Below are positions 39,575 through 47,703 of a stretch of 48,030 bases of DNA, one piece after another. The translations under genes and the position numbers were made by a program. Each line of letters begins with the position of its first letter. The stretch's first letter is position 1. The stretch spans positions 1 to 48,030 of IMG/VR virus record IMGVR_UViG_3300022074_000079; one strand, written 5' to 3'. The notes under the pieces are model-generated. The model worked only from the letters and a program-made list of their open reading frames with translations, was not told the origin of the DNA and did not search any database. This DNA comes from a virus.

Positions 39575-39976
39575 ATGAAAGATAAAGAAAGTATAAATTA
39601 TTCAGAGGCAAAAAAAGATAGAGTGCCTAAAGTTTATGTCGTGCAAGAAATTGCAGGCACAAGAGAAGGCCGCCCTAAATTTAATATTATAGGTGCAGCC
39701 GAATATGGCGATCTAGAATTTTTGTTAGATGAAAGATCACAAATGATTTTTTCACCTGGACCACTGATAATGAAACTGAAAAATCTTATAAGAGATTTCA
39801 GACCAACAGACTACTTGTTATTAACAGGTGATCCTGCTATAATAGGTGTAGTCTGCTGTTTGATATCAGAAACAACAAACGGTAGATTCAATCTCTTGAA
39901 GTGGGATAGACAAGAAAAAAGATACTACCCAATAGAGATTGATGTTTACGGAACAGGAGCAAAGAATGACGATTGA
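39575..39976 (+). CDS. Conserved hypothetical protein, 133 aa, first of the replication operon
   Basis: It contains KVYVVQEIAGTREGRPKFNI, then FRPTDYLLLTGDPAIIGVVC and GRFNLLKWDRQEKRYYPIEI. I recall this as a very common marine phage protein beside replication genes with no known function. A compact alpha/beta protein is likely. The next gene overlaps it by 11 bases. Expression probably comes from the divergent region just upstream. Confidence 0.82.
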   Translation: MKDKESINYSEAKKDRVPKVYVVQEIAGTREGRPKFNIIGAAEYGDLEFLLDERSQMIFSPGPLIMKLKNLIRDFRPTDYLLLTGDPAIIGVVCCLISETTNGRFNLLKWDRQEKRYYPIEIDVYGTGAKNDD

Positions 39977-40517
39977 TTTTGAGAAAGATCAGGAACAAGT
40001 ATTGGATAAAACAACCAATATTAATAAACTTGCAGACAAAATTAAAGAGATGCAAGCTAAACAAACACAACTAGAACTTCAAGAAGATTCTGTAAAGAAA
40101 ACTAAAAAAGACATAGAACATTTGTCTGGTGAAATTATACCTACAATGTTGTCTGAAATGGGTTTATCTTTTTTAAAACTACAGGATGGATCATCAATAG
40201 AAGTTAAAACAAATTACAGCGCCACTATTACTCAAGCAAATAAAGAGAAGGCGTTTAACTGGCTTCGTGAGAATGGCCTGGGCGACATAATCAAAAATGA
40301 GATATCCGTGTCGTTCGGTCGTAACGAGGATAACAAGGCGGCTGATTATGCCGAACTTGCGAAGGGTCAGGGTCTCGAACCGATGCAAAAGCTGAAAGTC
40401 GAGCCCATGACTCTGAAAGCGCTAGTCCGTGAGCGTATGGAGGCGGGTAAAGAAATGCCAACGGAAATTTTCAACATTTATGTTGGAAATAAAACAACAA
40501 TAAAAAGGAAACAATAA
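39966..40517 (+). CDS. Conserved phage protein with N-terminal coiled coil, 183 aa
   Basis: The ATG at 39966 has AGGAG (39956-39960) at good spacing; an upstream in-frame ATG at 39939 lies too far inside the previous gene. Residues 1-55 form a coiled coil; the rest has MLSEMGLSFLKLQDGSSIEV, KEKAFNWLRENGLGDIIKNE and VSFGRNEDNKA, a set I recall from replication regions of many phages, possibly Gam-like, without proof. The second half of the gene is much richer in G+C (about 52% in 40261-40440 by hand count) than the first half. Confidence 0.82.
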   Translation: MTIDFEKDQEQVLDKTTNINKLADKIKEMQAKQTQLELQEDSVKKTKKDIEHLSGEIIPTMLSEMGLSFLKLQDGSSIEVKTNYSATITQANKEKAFNWLRENGLGDIIKNEISVSFGRNEDNKAADYAELAKGQGLEPMQKLKVEPMTLKALVRERMEAGKEMPTEIFNIYVGNKTTIKRKQ

Positions 40518-40519
40518 CC

Positions 40520-41272
40520 ATGAGTGAAGTACAAACAAAAAAGAAAAACGAGATCAGCACAAATTTATTTGAAGCTGATGCAGGTCAAGGTTTGAACATG
40601 ACGCAAGAAGATCTTGCGTTACCGTTCTTAAAAGTTCTTGGCCAACTATCTCCTGAATGCAATAAGCGAGATGCTAAACATGTCGAGGGGGCAGAACCAG
40701 GCATGATTATAAACACCGTTACAGGCGAGGTTTATGATGGCGTTAAAGGGATAGATGTCGTGCCAGTGCACTATAAAAGACAGCACATCGAATGGCAGGA
40801 TAGAGGTGAGAGTCAAGGTGCTCCAGTAAAAATATATGATGCTGGAGATGACTTACCGTCAACTACAAGAGACAAGTTTAATAAAGATAGATTATCTAAT
40901 GGTAACTATCTTGAAAACACAGCTAGTCACTTCGTAGTTATACTTGGTGATAGTCCAACTACAGCGTTGATATCTATGAAAGCTACTCAATTAAAAGTTA
41001 GTAGAAAATGGAATTCAATGATGATGGGTTTGAAGATGCAAGGTAAAAACGGTATGTTCACACCGCCAACATATAGCCACATTTATAAACTAAAAACAGT
41101 GCAACAGTCTAACGACAAGGGCACTTGGTTTGGTTGGGATGTAGCGAGAGTTGGTCCTATTAGTGATCCGGGTATTTACAAAATAGCAAAAGACTTTGGA
41201 GCAAACGTTTCAAAGGGTGATGTTAAAGTAAAACACGGAGAGCAAGAATCCAAATCCGATTCACCGTACTAA
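40520..41272 (+). CDS. Putative single-stranded DNA-binding protein, 250 aa
   Basis: It carries ALPFLKVLGQLSPECNKRDA (about 33-52), EGAEPGMIINTVTGEVYDG and VVPVHYKRQHIEWQDRGESQ, a set found in phage proteins usually annotated as ssDNA-binding (gp2.5-like by role). The middle is a beta-rich probable OB fold with GTWFGWDVARVGP. The C-terminal tail is short and only mildly acidic, which is weaker than in typical SSBs. It sits just before primase, where an SSB would be expected. A ribosome site (AAAGGAAACAATAACC) precedes the start. Confidence 0.7.
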   Translation: MSEVQTKKKNEISTNLFEADAGQGLNMTQEDLALPFLKVLGQLSPECNKRDAKHVEGAEPGMIINTVTGEVYDGVKGIDVVPVHYKRQHIEWQDRGESQGAPVKIYDAGDDLPSTTRDKFNKDRLSNGNYLENTASHFVVILGDSPTTALISMKATQLKVSRKWNSMMMGLKMQGKNGMFTPPTYSHIYKLKTVQQSNDKGTWFGWDVARVGPISDPGIYKIAKDFGANVSKGDVKVKHGEQESKSDSPY

Positions 41273-41275
41273 TAA

Positions 41276-41322
41276 CTTCCTAGGAAGATAGGGGCCGGTG
41301 ATGGGAGACTGGAGCCGGCTCC
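41276..41322 (+). promoter_or_regulatory. Palindromes and hairpin upstream of primase
   Basis: CTTCCTAGGAAG (41276-41287) and GGAGCCGGCTCC (41311-41322) are both perfect 12-base palindromes. GGGGCCGG (41291-41298) can pair with CCGGCTCC (41315-41322, one G-T pair) across a 16-base loop. The patch is GC-rich in an AT-rich setting and sits between the SSB-like stop and the primase start. It could be a transcription signal, a translational control hairpin, or part of a replication origin. Confidence 0.55.
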
Positions 41323-41333
41323 GCAAAATAATT

Positions 41334-42824
41334 ATGGAAGATTTTAGAAAGATATTTAAAGGATTAGAGCGAGCACATGGTTGCACCTATGTGGACAAGA
41401 AAGGTGCCGATGGACTTAAAATAAAAGGCAAGTCCTTTGTAAAAAGAGAACCAGTAACAGAAGAGCTTTGGCAAAATCATTTAAACGGTATTGAACCTAG
41501 TTTAGGTATTATACCTATTGATGAAGAAAATAAATGTAGATGGGGTTGTATCGATGTAGACAAGTACACTCTTGATCATAAAGAAATAATTAAAAAGATA
41601 AACACATACAAACTACCTTTAATGACATGTAGATCAAAAAGTGGTGGTGCACATATATTTTTATTTACAACAGAATCTGTACCTGCAAAATTAATGCGAG
41701 ATAAATTAATTTCTGTCAGTGCTATACTTGGGTTTGGTAATGCTGAAGTTTTTCCGAAACAAATTGAATTAAAATCGCAAGATGATACAGGAAATTTCTT
41801 AAACTTACCATACTTTAATTGCAAGAACACAACAAGATATGCTTATGACACTTCAGGTAAAGCTGTTACAATTTCAGATTTTTTAGAAAACATAGTAAAG
41901 ATATCTCCAAAAGAATTACAAGACTTAAAAATACAAAGACCACCATCAGAATTTGATGATGGACCACCTTGTTTAGAATCTTTGACAAGGGAAAAATTAG
42001 AAGATGGTAGAGACAGAGTTTTATTTCAGTACATGGTCTATGCTAAAAAGAAATGGCCAGAAGAGTGGCGTAACAAATTAAGCACATTCAACCATAAATA
42101 TTTTACAACACCACTTACAGACGACATCATAGAGAGAAAAAAGAAAGATAATAAAGATTATGGTTTTAAATGCACAGAAGAACCTATGTGTAATCATTGT
42201 GATAAACAATTATGTAAGACGAGAAAGTTTGGTATTGGCTCACAGTTACTATTTCCACAACTTAGTGATTTACAAATTGTAAAATTAGATCCACCTATTT
42301 ACAGATTAAATGTGGATGGAGAAAGAGTAGAATTAAAATCAGAACAATTACAAGAACAGAGATTGTTTGTTAGAGCGTGTATGGATCAAATACATAAGTA
42401 TCCACCTAAACTAAAACCAAAAGACTATGATATTATGGTGACAGCTTTGATGGCTAACCCTGAGTTAGTAGAAGCTCCAGCAGGTGCATCAAAACTAGAT
42501 CAACTATCACAGCACTTAGAGAACTATTGTACAAGTAGGACTGCAGAGGGTTCGACTAAAGAAGATATGGAATCTGGTAATGTATGGAATAAAGGCGGTT
42601 ATCATCACTTTATATTTGGTGAGTTCTTTCATAAATTTTTACACCGACACAAGTGGTCAGAAAAATATGATGTTACAAATTTTTTACTTACCGAACATTG
42701 TAATTGTGAGGTTGCAAGGATGACAATAGGTAAAAAGAAAATATCTGTTATCAAGTTAAAAGAATTTGAAAAAGAAGATATTAAAATAAAAGAAAGAGTA
42801 TTTAAAAAGGAGGATGCATTTTGA
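41334..42824 (+). CDS. Archaeo-eukaryotic-type primase (PrimPol-like)
   Basis: 496 aa from ATG 41334 (MEDFRKIFKGLERAHG); a start at GTG 41298 or ATG 41301 is possible but would sit in a hairpin. WGCIDVDKY gives the catalytic D74-x-D76; SKSGGAHIFLF (101-111) is the basic/His motif of AEP primases of the TOTE or phage type; a cluster CTEEPMCNHCDKQLC (about 280-295) is a Cys4 metal site (C-x5-C-x2-C-x4-C). The C-terminal half (about 340-490) is likely the helical primase domain. It makes primers for the family A polymerase encoded downstream. Confidence 0.85.
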   Translation: MEDFRKIFKGLERAHGCTYVDKKGADGLKIKGKSFVKREPVTEELWQNHLNGIEPSLGIIPIDEENKCRWGCIDVDKYTLDHKEIIKKINTYKLPLMTCRSKSGGAHIFLFTTESVPAKLMRDKLISVSAILGFGNAEVFPKQIELKSQDDTGNFLNLPYFNCKNTTRYAYDTSGKAVTISDFLENIVKISPKELQDLKIQRPPSEFDDGPPCLESLTREKLEDGRDRVLFQYMVYAKKKWPEEWRNKLSTFNHKYFTTPLTDDIIERKKKDNKDYGFKCTEEPMCNHCDKQLCKTRKFGIGSQLLFPQLSDLQIVKLDPPIYRLNVDGERVELKSEQLQEQRLFVRACMDQIHKYPPKLKPKDYDIMVTALMANPELVEAPAGASKLDQLSQHLENYCTSRTAEGSTKEDMESGNVWNKGGYHHFIFGEFFHKFLHRHKWSEKYDVTNFLLTEHCNCEVARMTIGKKKISVIKLKEFEKEDIKIKERVFKKEDAF

Positions 42825-42907
42825 GGAGAAGACCATCATTCAAAAGCGATATTTCAATCATTACTGTGATTTGTATTGCTACTATCTTGATGACACATTT
42901 ATTATGA
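42821..42907 (+). CDS. Membrane micropeptide, 28 aa, TTG start
   Basis: AAGGAGG (42807-42813) lies 7 bases before TTG 42821. The peptide starts (M)RRRPSFKSDISIITVICIA and ends TILMTHLL, a basic head plus one membrane helix. Its start overlaps the primase stop and its TGA overlaps the ATG of the next gene (ATGA at 42904-42907). The perfect ribosome site would otherwise have no suitable start: ATG 42814 touches it directly. Role unknown. Confidence 0.55.
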   Translation: MRRRPSFKSDISIITVICIATILMTHLL

Positions 42908-43365
42908 AAACAAAAATAATTGATAACTGGTTAGAGCCTGATTTAGCAGAATTTCTTTCTGTTCATTTAACAAAAAATATTTTATATAGTTTAGATCACA
43001 GCAGTAGACCTGACACAACAGAGTCTAGTTTTTTAATGTCTCATTTATCTATTCACGATCCTATTATTCTTTTTTTGCATTCTAAAATTAATAAAGTTAA
43101 AAAAGTAAATCTATTAAGAAGTTATGTAAATTGTCATTACTCTTGTCATGGAGGAAGCTTTCATCAAGATGATGGAGACACTACTTTTCTTTATATGCCT
43201 TCAAAAAACGTAGAAGGTGGAGAGTTTGAAATATTTAATCAACCAAGAGTAGAATATAAATTTAACAGATTAATTTATTTTAACGCTTTAGATTTTCATA
43301 AAGGAAATCCACCCACTAATAATACCACTAGATTAACTTTAGCTTTTAAAACTAAGAATATATGA
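42904..43365 (+). CDS. Third Fe(II)/2-oxoglutarate oxygenase, prolyl-hydroxylase type
   Basis: 153 aa from ATG 42904, chosen because it overlaps the micropeptide stop (ATGA); an upstream in-frame ATG at 42814 gives 30 additional residues unlike the family and no ribosome site. FHQDDGDTTFLYMP gives H87 and D89; NALDFHKGNPPTNNTTRLTL gives H132 and R143. The length is at the lower end for this fold. It lies among replication genes, unlike the other two oxygenases in the tail region, so it may act on DNA, nucleotides or host proteins early in infection. The stop overlaps the helicase start (ATGA). Confidence 0.85.
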   Translation: MKTKIIDNWLEPDLAEFLSVHLTKNILYSLDHSSRPDTTESSFLMSHLSIHDPIILFLHSKINKVKKVNLLRSYVNCHYSCHGGSFHQDDGDTTFLYMPSKNVEGGEFEIFNQPRVEYKFNRLIYFNALDFHKGNPPTNNTTRLTLAFKTKNI

Positions 43366-44852
43366 AAACAATAGTATTAGGACCACCAGGTACAGGTAAA
43401 ACAACTACATTACTTAATGAAGTGGATAAGTATTTAAAACAAACTGATCCAGATAAGATTGGTTACTTTTCTTTTACACAGAAAGCTGCACACGAAGCAA
43501 GAGACAGAGCTATGTCAAAATTTAATTTTACTGAAGGTGACTTACCTTATTTCAGAACACTACACTCATTAGCATTTAAAAGACTTGGTATTAAGAAAGA
43601 AGATGTAATGCAACGTAGACACTACGAAGATCTAGGTAAAAAAACTAAATACAATTTAGATTATCATGAATACGATAATGAACACACTGGATTGTTTACA
43701 ACTAAAAGTGATTTACTTCGTATAGTGCAGATGGCTAAACTACGGGGTATTACTCCAGAGAGACAATACAATTTAAAAGAACACACACAAGATATTTCAG
43801 TCAACGATTTAAAACAGTTTATATATGATCTTAATAAATACAAAAAAGATTATAGTTTAATTGATTTTGCTGACATGATTACAGAATTTATTAAATTAGA
43901 TAAGTCTCCAAAATTTGATGTTGTTTTTATAGATGAGGCTCAAGATTTATCTACATCACAATGGCAGATGGCAAAATCTATATGGGATAAGACTCAAGAT
44001 ACATTTATTGCAGGCGATGATGATCAAGCTATATTTAGATGGGCTGGTGCAGACGTAGATAGTTTTATTGCACAGAAGGGTAAGGTGATGCAATTAACAC
44101 AGTCATACCGAATACCACAGGTTGTGCATGATGTTGCTTCAAAGATAGTAAGCAAAATACAACATAGATTACCAAAAGAGTGGAGACCAAAAACGCAAAG
44201 AGGTTTACTTTCATATTATGATGACTTTGAACAAGTTAACATGAAAAAAGGTAATTGGCTAGTGTTAGCTAGAACTAGATTTATGTTAAATGATATTGAA
44301 GATAAATTACACTCGCAAGGATTGTATTTTGAGAACAAATTTAAAACAAATAAAGAACAAGATTTGTACAAAGCAATTACAGATTGGGAAGATGTTCGTA
44401 AAGGTGTGGATATAAATTATGATCAACTTGTAAGGATAGCTTCGTATATGTCCGAAAATAATTTTGATAAGAATTCTTTAAAATATATGGACAAGGATGC
44501 GATGTATCAATTGTCTGGACTTAGAGAAAGACTATGGTTGAAGACAGATAAGGTTTGGTATGAAGCTTTTGATAGTGCACCTAGAAAAAAAATAAGATAT
44601 ATAAGAAGAATGAGGGAGAATGATGAGAAATTAAATTCTACTCCACGTATTATTTTATCAACGATACACGGAGTAAAAGGTGGTGAGCAGGATAACGTAG
44701 TTCTCCTGACAGATCTATCAAGAAACACGATAAGAAACTACGAACAAAATCCTGATGATGAGAACAGACTATTCTATGTTGGTGCAACTAGAACTAAAAC
44801 TCATTTACATATCATCAGACCAAAAGATAATTATAAAGGATACAAAATATGA
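43362..44852 (+). CDS. UvrD/Rep-like superfamily 1 helicase
   Basis: 496 aa. Motif I GPPGTGKTT (7-15); motif II IDEAQDLS (about 190-197); motif III GDDDQAIFRWAGA (218-230); motif IV region QSYRIP; motif V/VI TIHGVKGGEQDNV and LFYVGATRTKTHLH. A complete SF1A helicase of short (Dda-like) size without a large 2B domain. Expected to unwind DNA in replication or recombination. ATGA overlaps on both sides tie it to the oxygenase and the next gene. Confidence 0.95.
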   Translation: MKTIVLGPPGTGKTTTLLNEVDKYLKQTDPDKIGYFSFTQKAAHEARDRAMSKFNFTEGDLPYFRTLHSLAFKRLGIKKEDVMQRRHYEDLGKKTKYNLDYHEYDNEHTGLFTTKSDLLRIVQMAKLRGITPERQYNLKEHTQDISVNDLKQFIYDLNKYKKDYSLIDFADMITEFIKLDKSPKFDVVFIDEAQDLSTSQWQMAKSIWDKTQDTFIAGDDDQAIFRWAGADVDSFIAQKGKVMQLTQSYRIPQVVHDVASKIVSKIQHRLPKEWRPKTQRGLLSYYDDFEQVNMKKGNWLVLARTRFMLNDIEDKLHSQGLYFENKFKTNKEQDLYKAITDWEDVRKGVDINYDQLVRIASYMSENNFDKNSLKYMDKDAMYQLSGLRERLWLKTDKVWYEAFDSAPRKKIRYIRRMRENDEKLNSTPRIILSTIHGVKGGEQDNVVLLTDLSRNTIRNYEQNPDDENRLFYVGATRTKTHLHIIRPKDNYKGYKI

Positions 44853-45136
44853 AAACAGAAGATGCGTTAAAGTTAGCGAGAGAACTTATCATAGGACCTA
44901 GAGCAAAAACTTATGGTGATAAAATAATAAACCATGCAAACATAGCAAAACTATGGACGGCATATTTAGATAAAGAGATAACGGCACACGATGCTGCTGT
45001 GATGATGGCTTTGTTAAAAGTAGCTAGAACAAAATTTGGTCAACCAACATCAGACACCTATGTAGATGCAGCTGCGTACATGGCAATAGCCGGTGAATGT
45101 AAACACGAGGGCGATGATGCAGATACCGATCTTTAA
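44849..45136 (+). CDS. DUF6378-like protein, 95 aa
   Basis: A helical protein with AKTYGDKIINHANIAKLWTA then YLDKEITAHDAAVMMALLKV and DTYVDAAAYMAIAGE (about 70-84). This TYGD-NH-LW-HD-MM-LLK-YVDAAAY pattern matches a family I remember as DUF6378, common in phages next to replication genes. The spaced Glu/Asp/His residues and all-helical plan recall MazG-type nucleotide pyrophosphatases, but this is only a resemblance. The start overlaps the helicase stop; the polymerase starts within its 3' end. Confidence 0.85.
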   Translation: MKTEDALKLARELIIGPRAKTYGDKIINHANIAKLWTAYLDKEITAHDAAVMMALLKVARTKFGQPTSDTYVDAAAYMAIAGECKHEGDDADTDL

Positions 45137-46970
45137 ACCACAGACAGAGTGGATACCACCAACAGACTTTCCTGATCTAGGTAAATATGACGAGATTGCT
45201 ATCGACTTAGAAACAAAAGATCCAAACTTAAATAAAAGAATGGGATCTGGTTCTGTTGTAGGCGAAGGTGATGTTGTAGGTGTATCATTAGCAACACACG
45301 ATTGGTGTGCATACTATCCAATAGCTCACGAAGGTGGTGGTAATATGGATCGTAAAGTAGTTTTAAAATGGTTGCAAGATCAGCTTAATACACCAGCTAC
45401 AAAAATATTTCACAACGCAATGTATGACGTATGTTGGTTAAGAGCATTGGGTTTAAAAATAAACGGAACGATTGTAGATACAATGATAGCTGCATCGTTG
45501 ATAGATGAGAATAGATTTAGATATGATTTAAATGGTTGCGGTAGAGATTACGTTGGTAAAGGTAAAGATGAATCTGCATTATATGAAGCTGCAAAGTCTT
45601 GGGGTGTAGATCCAAAAGCAGAGATGTATAAGCTGCCAGCTATGTACGTTGGTGCTTACGCAGAGCGTGACGCCCAACTGACATTGGAGCTATGGCAGGA
45701 GTTAAAAAAAGAAATAATGCATCAAGATATTGGAAACATTTTTGAAATGGAAACTAAGTTGTTTCCTGTTCTTGTTGATATGAGATTTTTAGGAGTACGT
45801 GTAGATGTTGAACGTGCAGCAGAAGAGAAAAAACAAATGGTTGAAGAAGAGAATAGACTGTTGGGTGGTATATATGCAGAAACTGGACAAGAAGTACAAA
45901 TATGGGCTGCAAGATCTATTGCTAAAGTATTTGATAAATTAGGTTTACCTTATGATAGAACAGAGAAAACAGGTGCACCAAGTTTTACTAAAAACTTTTT
46001 AGCTAATCATCCACATAATATTGTGCAAGCGATTGCAAAAGCAAGAGAGATTAACAAAGCACACACTACGTTCTTGGATACGATACTAAAGTATTCTGGC
46101 AAAGGTAGAATACATGCAGAGATAAACCAGTTACGTGGTGACAGTGGTGGTACAGTTACAGGTAGATTCAGTATGAACAATCCAAACCTACAGCAGATAC
46201 CAGCAAGAAACAAAGACCTTGGACCACGGATCAGAAGTTTATTTATACCTGAAGAAGGATGCAAGTGGGGTTGTTTTGATTACAATCAACAAGAACCTAG
46301 ACTAGTTGTGCACTACGCAGCGTTACAAGGATTCTATTCTGTAGAAGATGTTGTCGATGCTTATAAAGATGGTGATGCAGACTTTCACAAAATTGTAGCA
46401 GATATGGCCAACATACCTAGAACGCAAGCTAAAACAATCAATCTTGGTTTGTTTTACGGTATGGGTAAAAATAAATTACAAGCAGAGCTAGGTGTAAACA
46501 AATTACAAGCTGAAGAATTGTTTAAACAATATCACAGTAAAGTGCCTTTTGTTAAACAACTTATGGATGCTGTGATGAATAGAGCACAACGTAAGGGTAA
46601 GGTAAGAACTCTTCTTGGTAGGTTATGCAGGTTCCATTTGTGGGAGCCCAATCAGTTCGGTATTCACAAGCCATTGTCTCACGATGATGCGCTCGCGGAA
46701 CACGGACCAGGGATAAAAAGAGCATACACATACAAAGCTTTAAATAGATTGATACAAGGGTCTGCAGCCGACATGACAAAGAAGGCTATGATAGATTTAC
46801 ATGCTGAAGGCATACTGCCTCATCTACAAGTTCACGATGAGTTAGATATATCTATACAAAATAAAAAAGAAGCTGATAAGATCAAAGAAATAATGGAGTC
46901 AACAGTATCACTTGAAGTTCCTAATAAAGTAGATTATGAAGAAGGTGACAACTGGGGCAGTATCAAATGA
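45114..46970 (+). CDS. DNA polymerase, family A, with 3'-5' exonuclease domain
   Basis: 618 aa from ATG 45114 (GAGGGC just before; in-frame ATGs at 45093 and 45117 are alternatives). Exonuclease: IDLETKD (D31, E33), FHNAMYDVCW, YAERDAQLTLELW. Polymerase: motif A CFDYNQQEPR (D389), motif B AKTINLGLFYGMG (K440-L444), motif C QVHDELD (H574, D575). No 5'-nuclease domain, as usual in phages. The residue equivalent to E. coli Pol I Phe762 is Leu (L444). It overlaps the DUF6378-like gene by 23 bases. Likely the replicative polymerase. Confidence 0.95.
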   Translation: MMQIPIFKPQTEWIPPTDFPDLGKYDEIAIDLETKDPNLNKRMGSGSVVGEGDVVGVSLATHDWCAYYPIAHEGGGNMDRKVVLKWLQDQLNTPATKIFHNAMYDVCWLRALGLKINGTIVDTMIAASLIDENRFRYDLNGCGRDYVGKGKDESALYEAAKSWGVDPKAEMYKLPAMYVGAYAERDAQLTLELWQELKKEIMHQDIGNIFEMETKLFPVLVDMRFLGVRVDVERAAEEKKQMVEEENRLLGGIYAETGQEVQIWAARSIAKVFDKLGLPYDRTEKTGAPSFTKNFLANHPHNIVQAIAKAREINKAHTTFLDTILKYSGKGRIHAEINQLRGDSGGTVTGRFSMNNPNLQQIPARNKDLGPRIRSLFIPEEGCKWGCFDYNQQEPRLVVHYAALQGFYSVEDVVDAYKDGDADFHKIVADMANIPRTQAKTINLGLFYGMGKNKLQAELGVNKLQAEELFKQYHSKVPFVKQLMDAVMNRAQRKGKVRTLLGRLCRFHLWEPNQFGIHKPLSHDDALAEHGPGIKRAYTYKALNRLIQGSAADMTKKAMIDLHAEGILPHLQVHDELDISIQNKKEADKIKEIMESTVSLEVPNKVDYEEGDNWGSIK

Positions 46971-46979
46971 GGATTTATT

Positions 46980-47630
46980 ATGGCTTACTTAAATGCAAAC
47001 ATACCACCGGAATACGCACAAATAAAAAAAGAGTATCTTTATGACCTTAAGAAACATGTTGGTGAAGTTGAAGACTGTATTATATTTGGTCTTTCGGCTA
47101 TTACAGGCCGTGCCATCCTTTTTCATTGTATTATGGAAAATGGAGCTGTCTACTATCGTCTACCGATATCTGCGTTTATTCAAAGAGGCTTTGATCCAGA
47201 AAAAGTTCCTAGACGCAGACTTGATGAGCTTCAGTTATGGAATTGTTTCAGCTATTATCCTGCTGTTCATTCTTGGGATATTTTAGAAGCACAAGCTGGT
47301 AAATACATAGGAAAAGATAAAAAATGGCACCACGGTAAGTACTTATTTACGGTTGACTTTGCTCATCCTGAAAGTAATATACTTGACACGGACCATTCAG
47401 AGATTCCGCATGAGCACAAATGTGCTCACATCATAGCCCTTGACGACGGGAACTATGCAGCACAACCTAACAATAGATGCATTTGGGATATACCTTCGTT
47501 TACAGTAAAAGATAATATTCCAGACTGGAAAGTGCAAACTTCTGAGTGGAATGTAGAAAACACAAGTCAATGGAAAACAGAAGATACTGATAAGTTCTTC
47601 TACGAAATTGAGGAGAAAAAACATGATTAA
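46980..47630 (+). CDS. Conserved hypothetical protein next to the polymerase, 216 aa
   Basis: Ordered motifs include ANIPPEYAQIKKEYLYDLKK (about 6-25), EDCIIFGLSAITGRAILFHC and MENGAVYYRLPISAF (about 52-66), then WHHGKYLFTVDFAHPESNIL and the tail NNRCIWDIPSFTV. I recall this protein from many marine phages, always near DNA polymerase; function unknown. Many aromatic residues and several His (HEHKCAH) might bind metal. GAGGATTT precedes the start. Confidence 0.83.
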   Translation: MAYLNANIPPEYAQIKKEYLYDLKKHVGEVEDCIIFGLSAITGRAILFHCIMENGAVYYRLPISAFIQRGFDPEKVPRRRLDELQLWNCFSYYPAVHSWDILEAQAGKYIGKDKKWHHGKYLFTVDFAHPESNILDTDHSEIPHEHKCAHIIALDDGNYAAQPNNRCIWDIPSFTVKDNIPDWKVQTSEWNVENTSQWKTEDTDKFFYEIEEKKHD

Positions 47631-47703
47631 AAAAATTTGGGATAAAATTAAAAGTCTATGGGACAAGTATGTTAAATGGATTTTTAAAGGTTTTTATAAG
47701 TAA
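47623..47703 (+). CDS. Cationic amphipathic micropeptide, 26 aa
   Basis: Residues MIKKIWDKIKSLWDKYVKWI then FKGFYK form one amphipathic helix: Ile/Trp/Leu/Val/Phe on one face, Lys on the other, net charge strongly positive. The ATG overlaps the previous gene's end and follows GAGGAG (a strong ribosome site); the stop shares one base with the next ATG (TAATG). Such helices bind or perturb membranes. A lysis or membrane-targeting peptide is a good guess, unproven. Confidence 0.65.
   Translation: MIKKIWDKIKSLWDKYVKWIFKGFYK

Noticed and set aside
39939-39965. Upstream ATG for the coiled-coil protein of the replication operon
   Set aside because: It has no ribosome site, whereas AGGAG precedes the ATG at 39966.
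42814-42903. Upstream start for the third oxygenase
   Set aside because: The ATG touches the ribosome site directly and the added residues do not look like the family; the ATGA overlap at 42904 is better.
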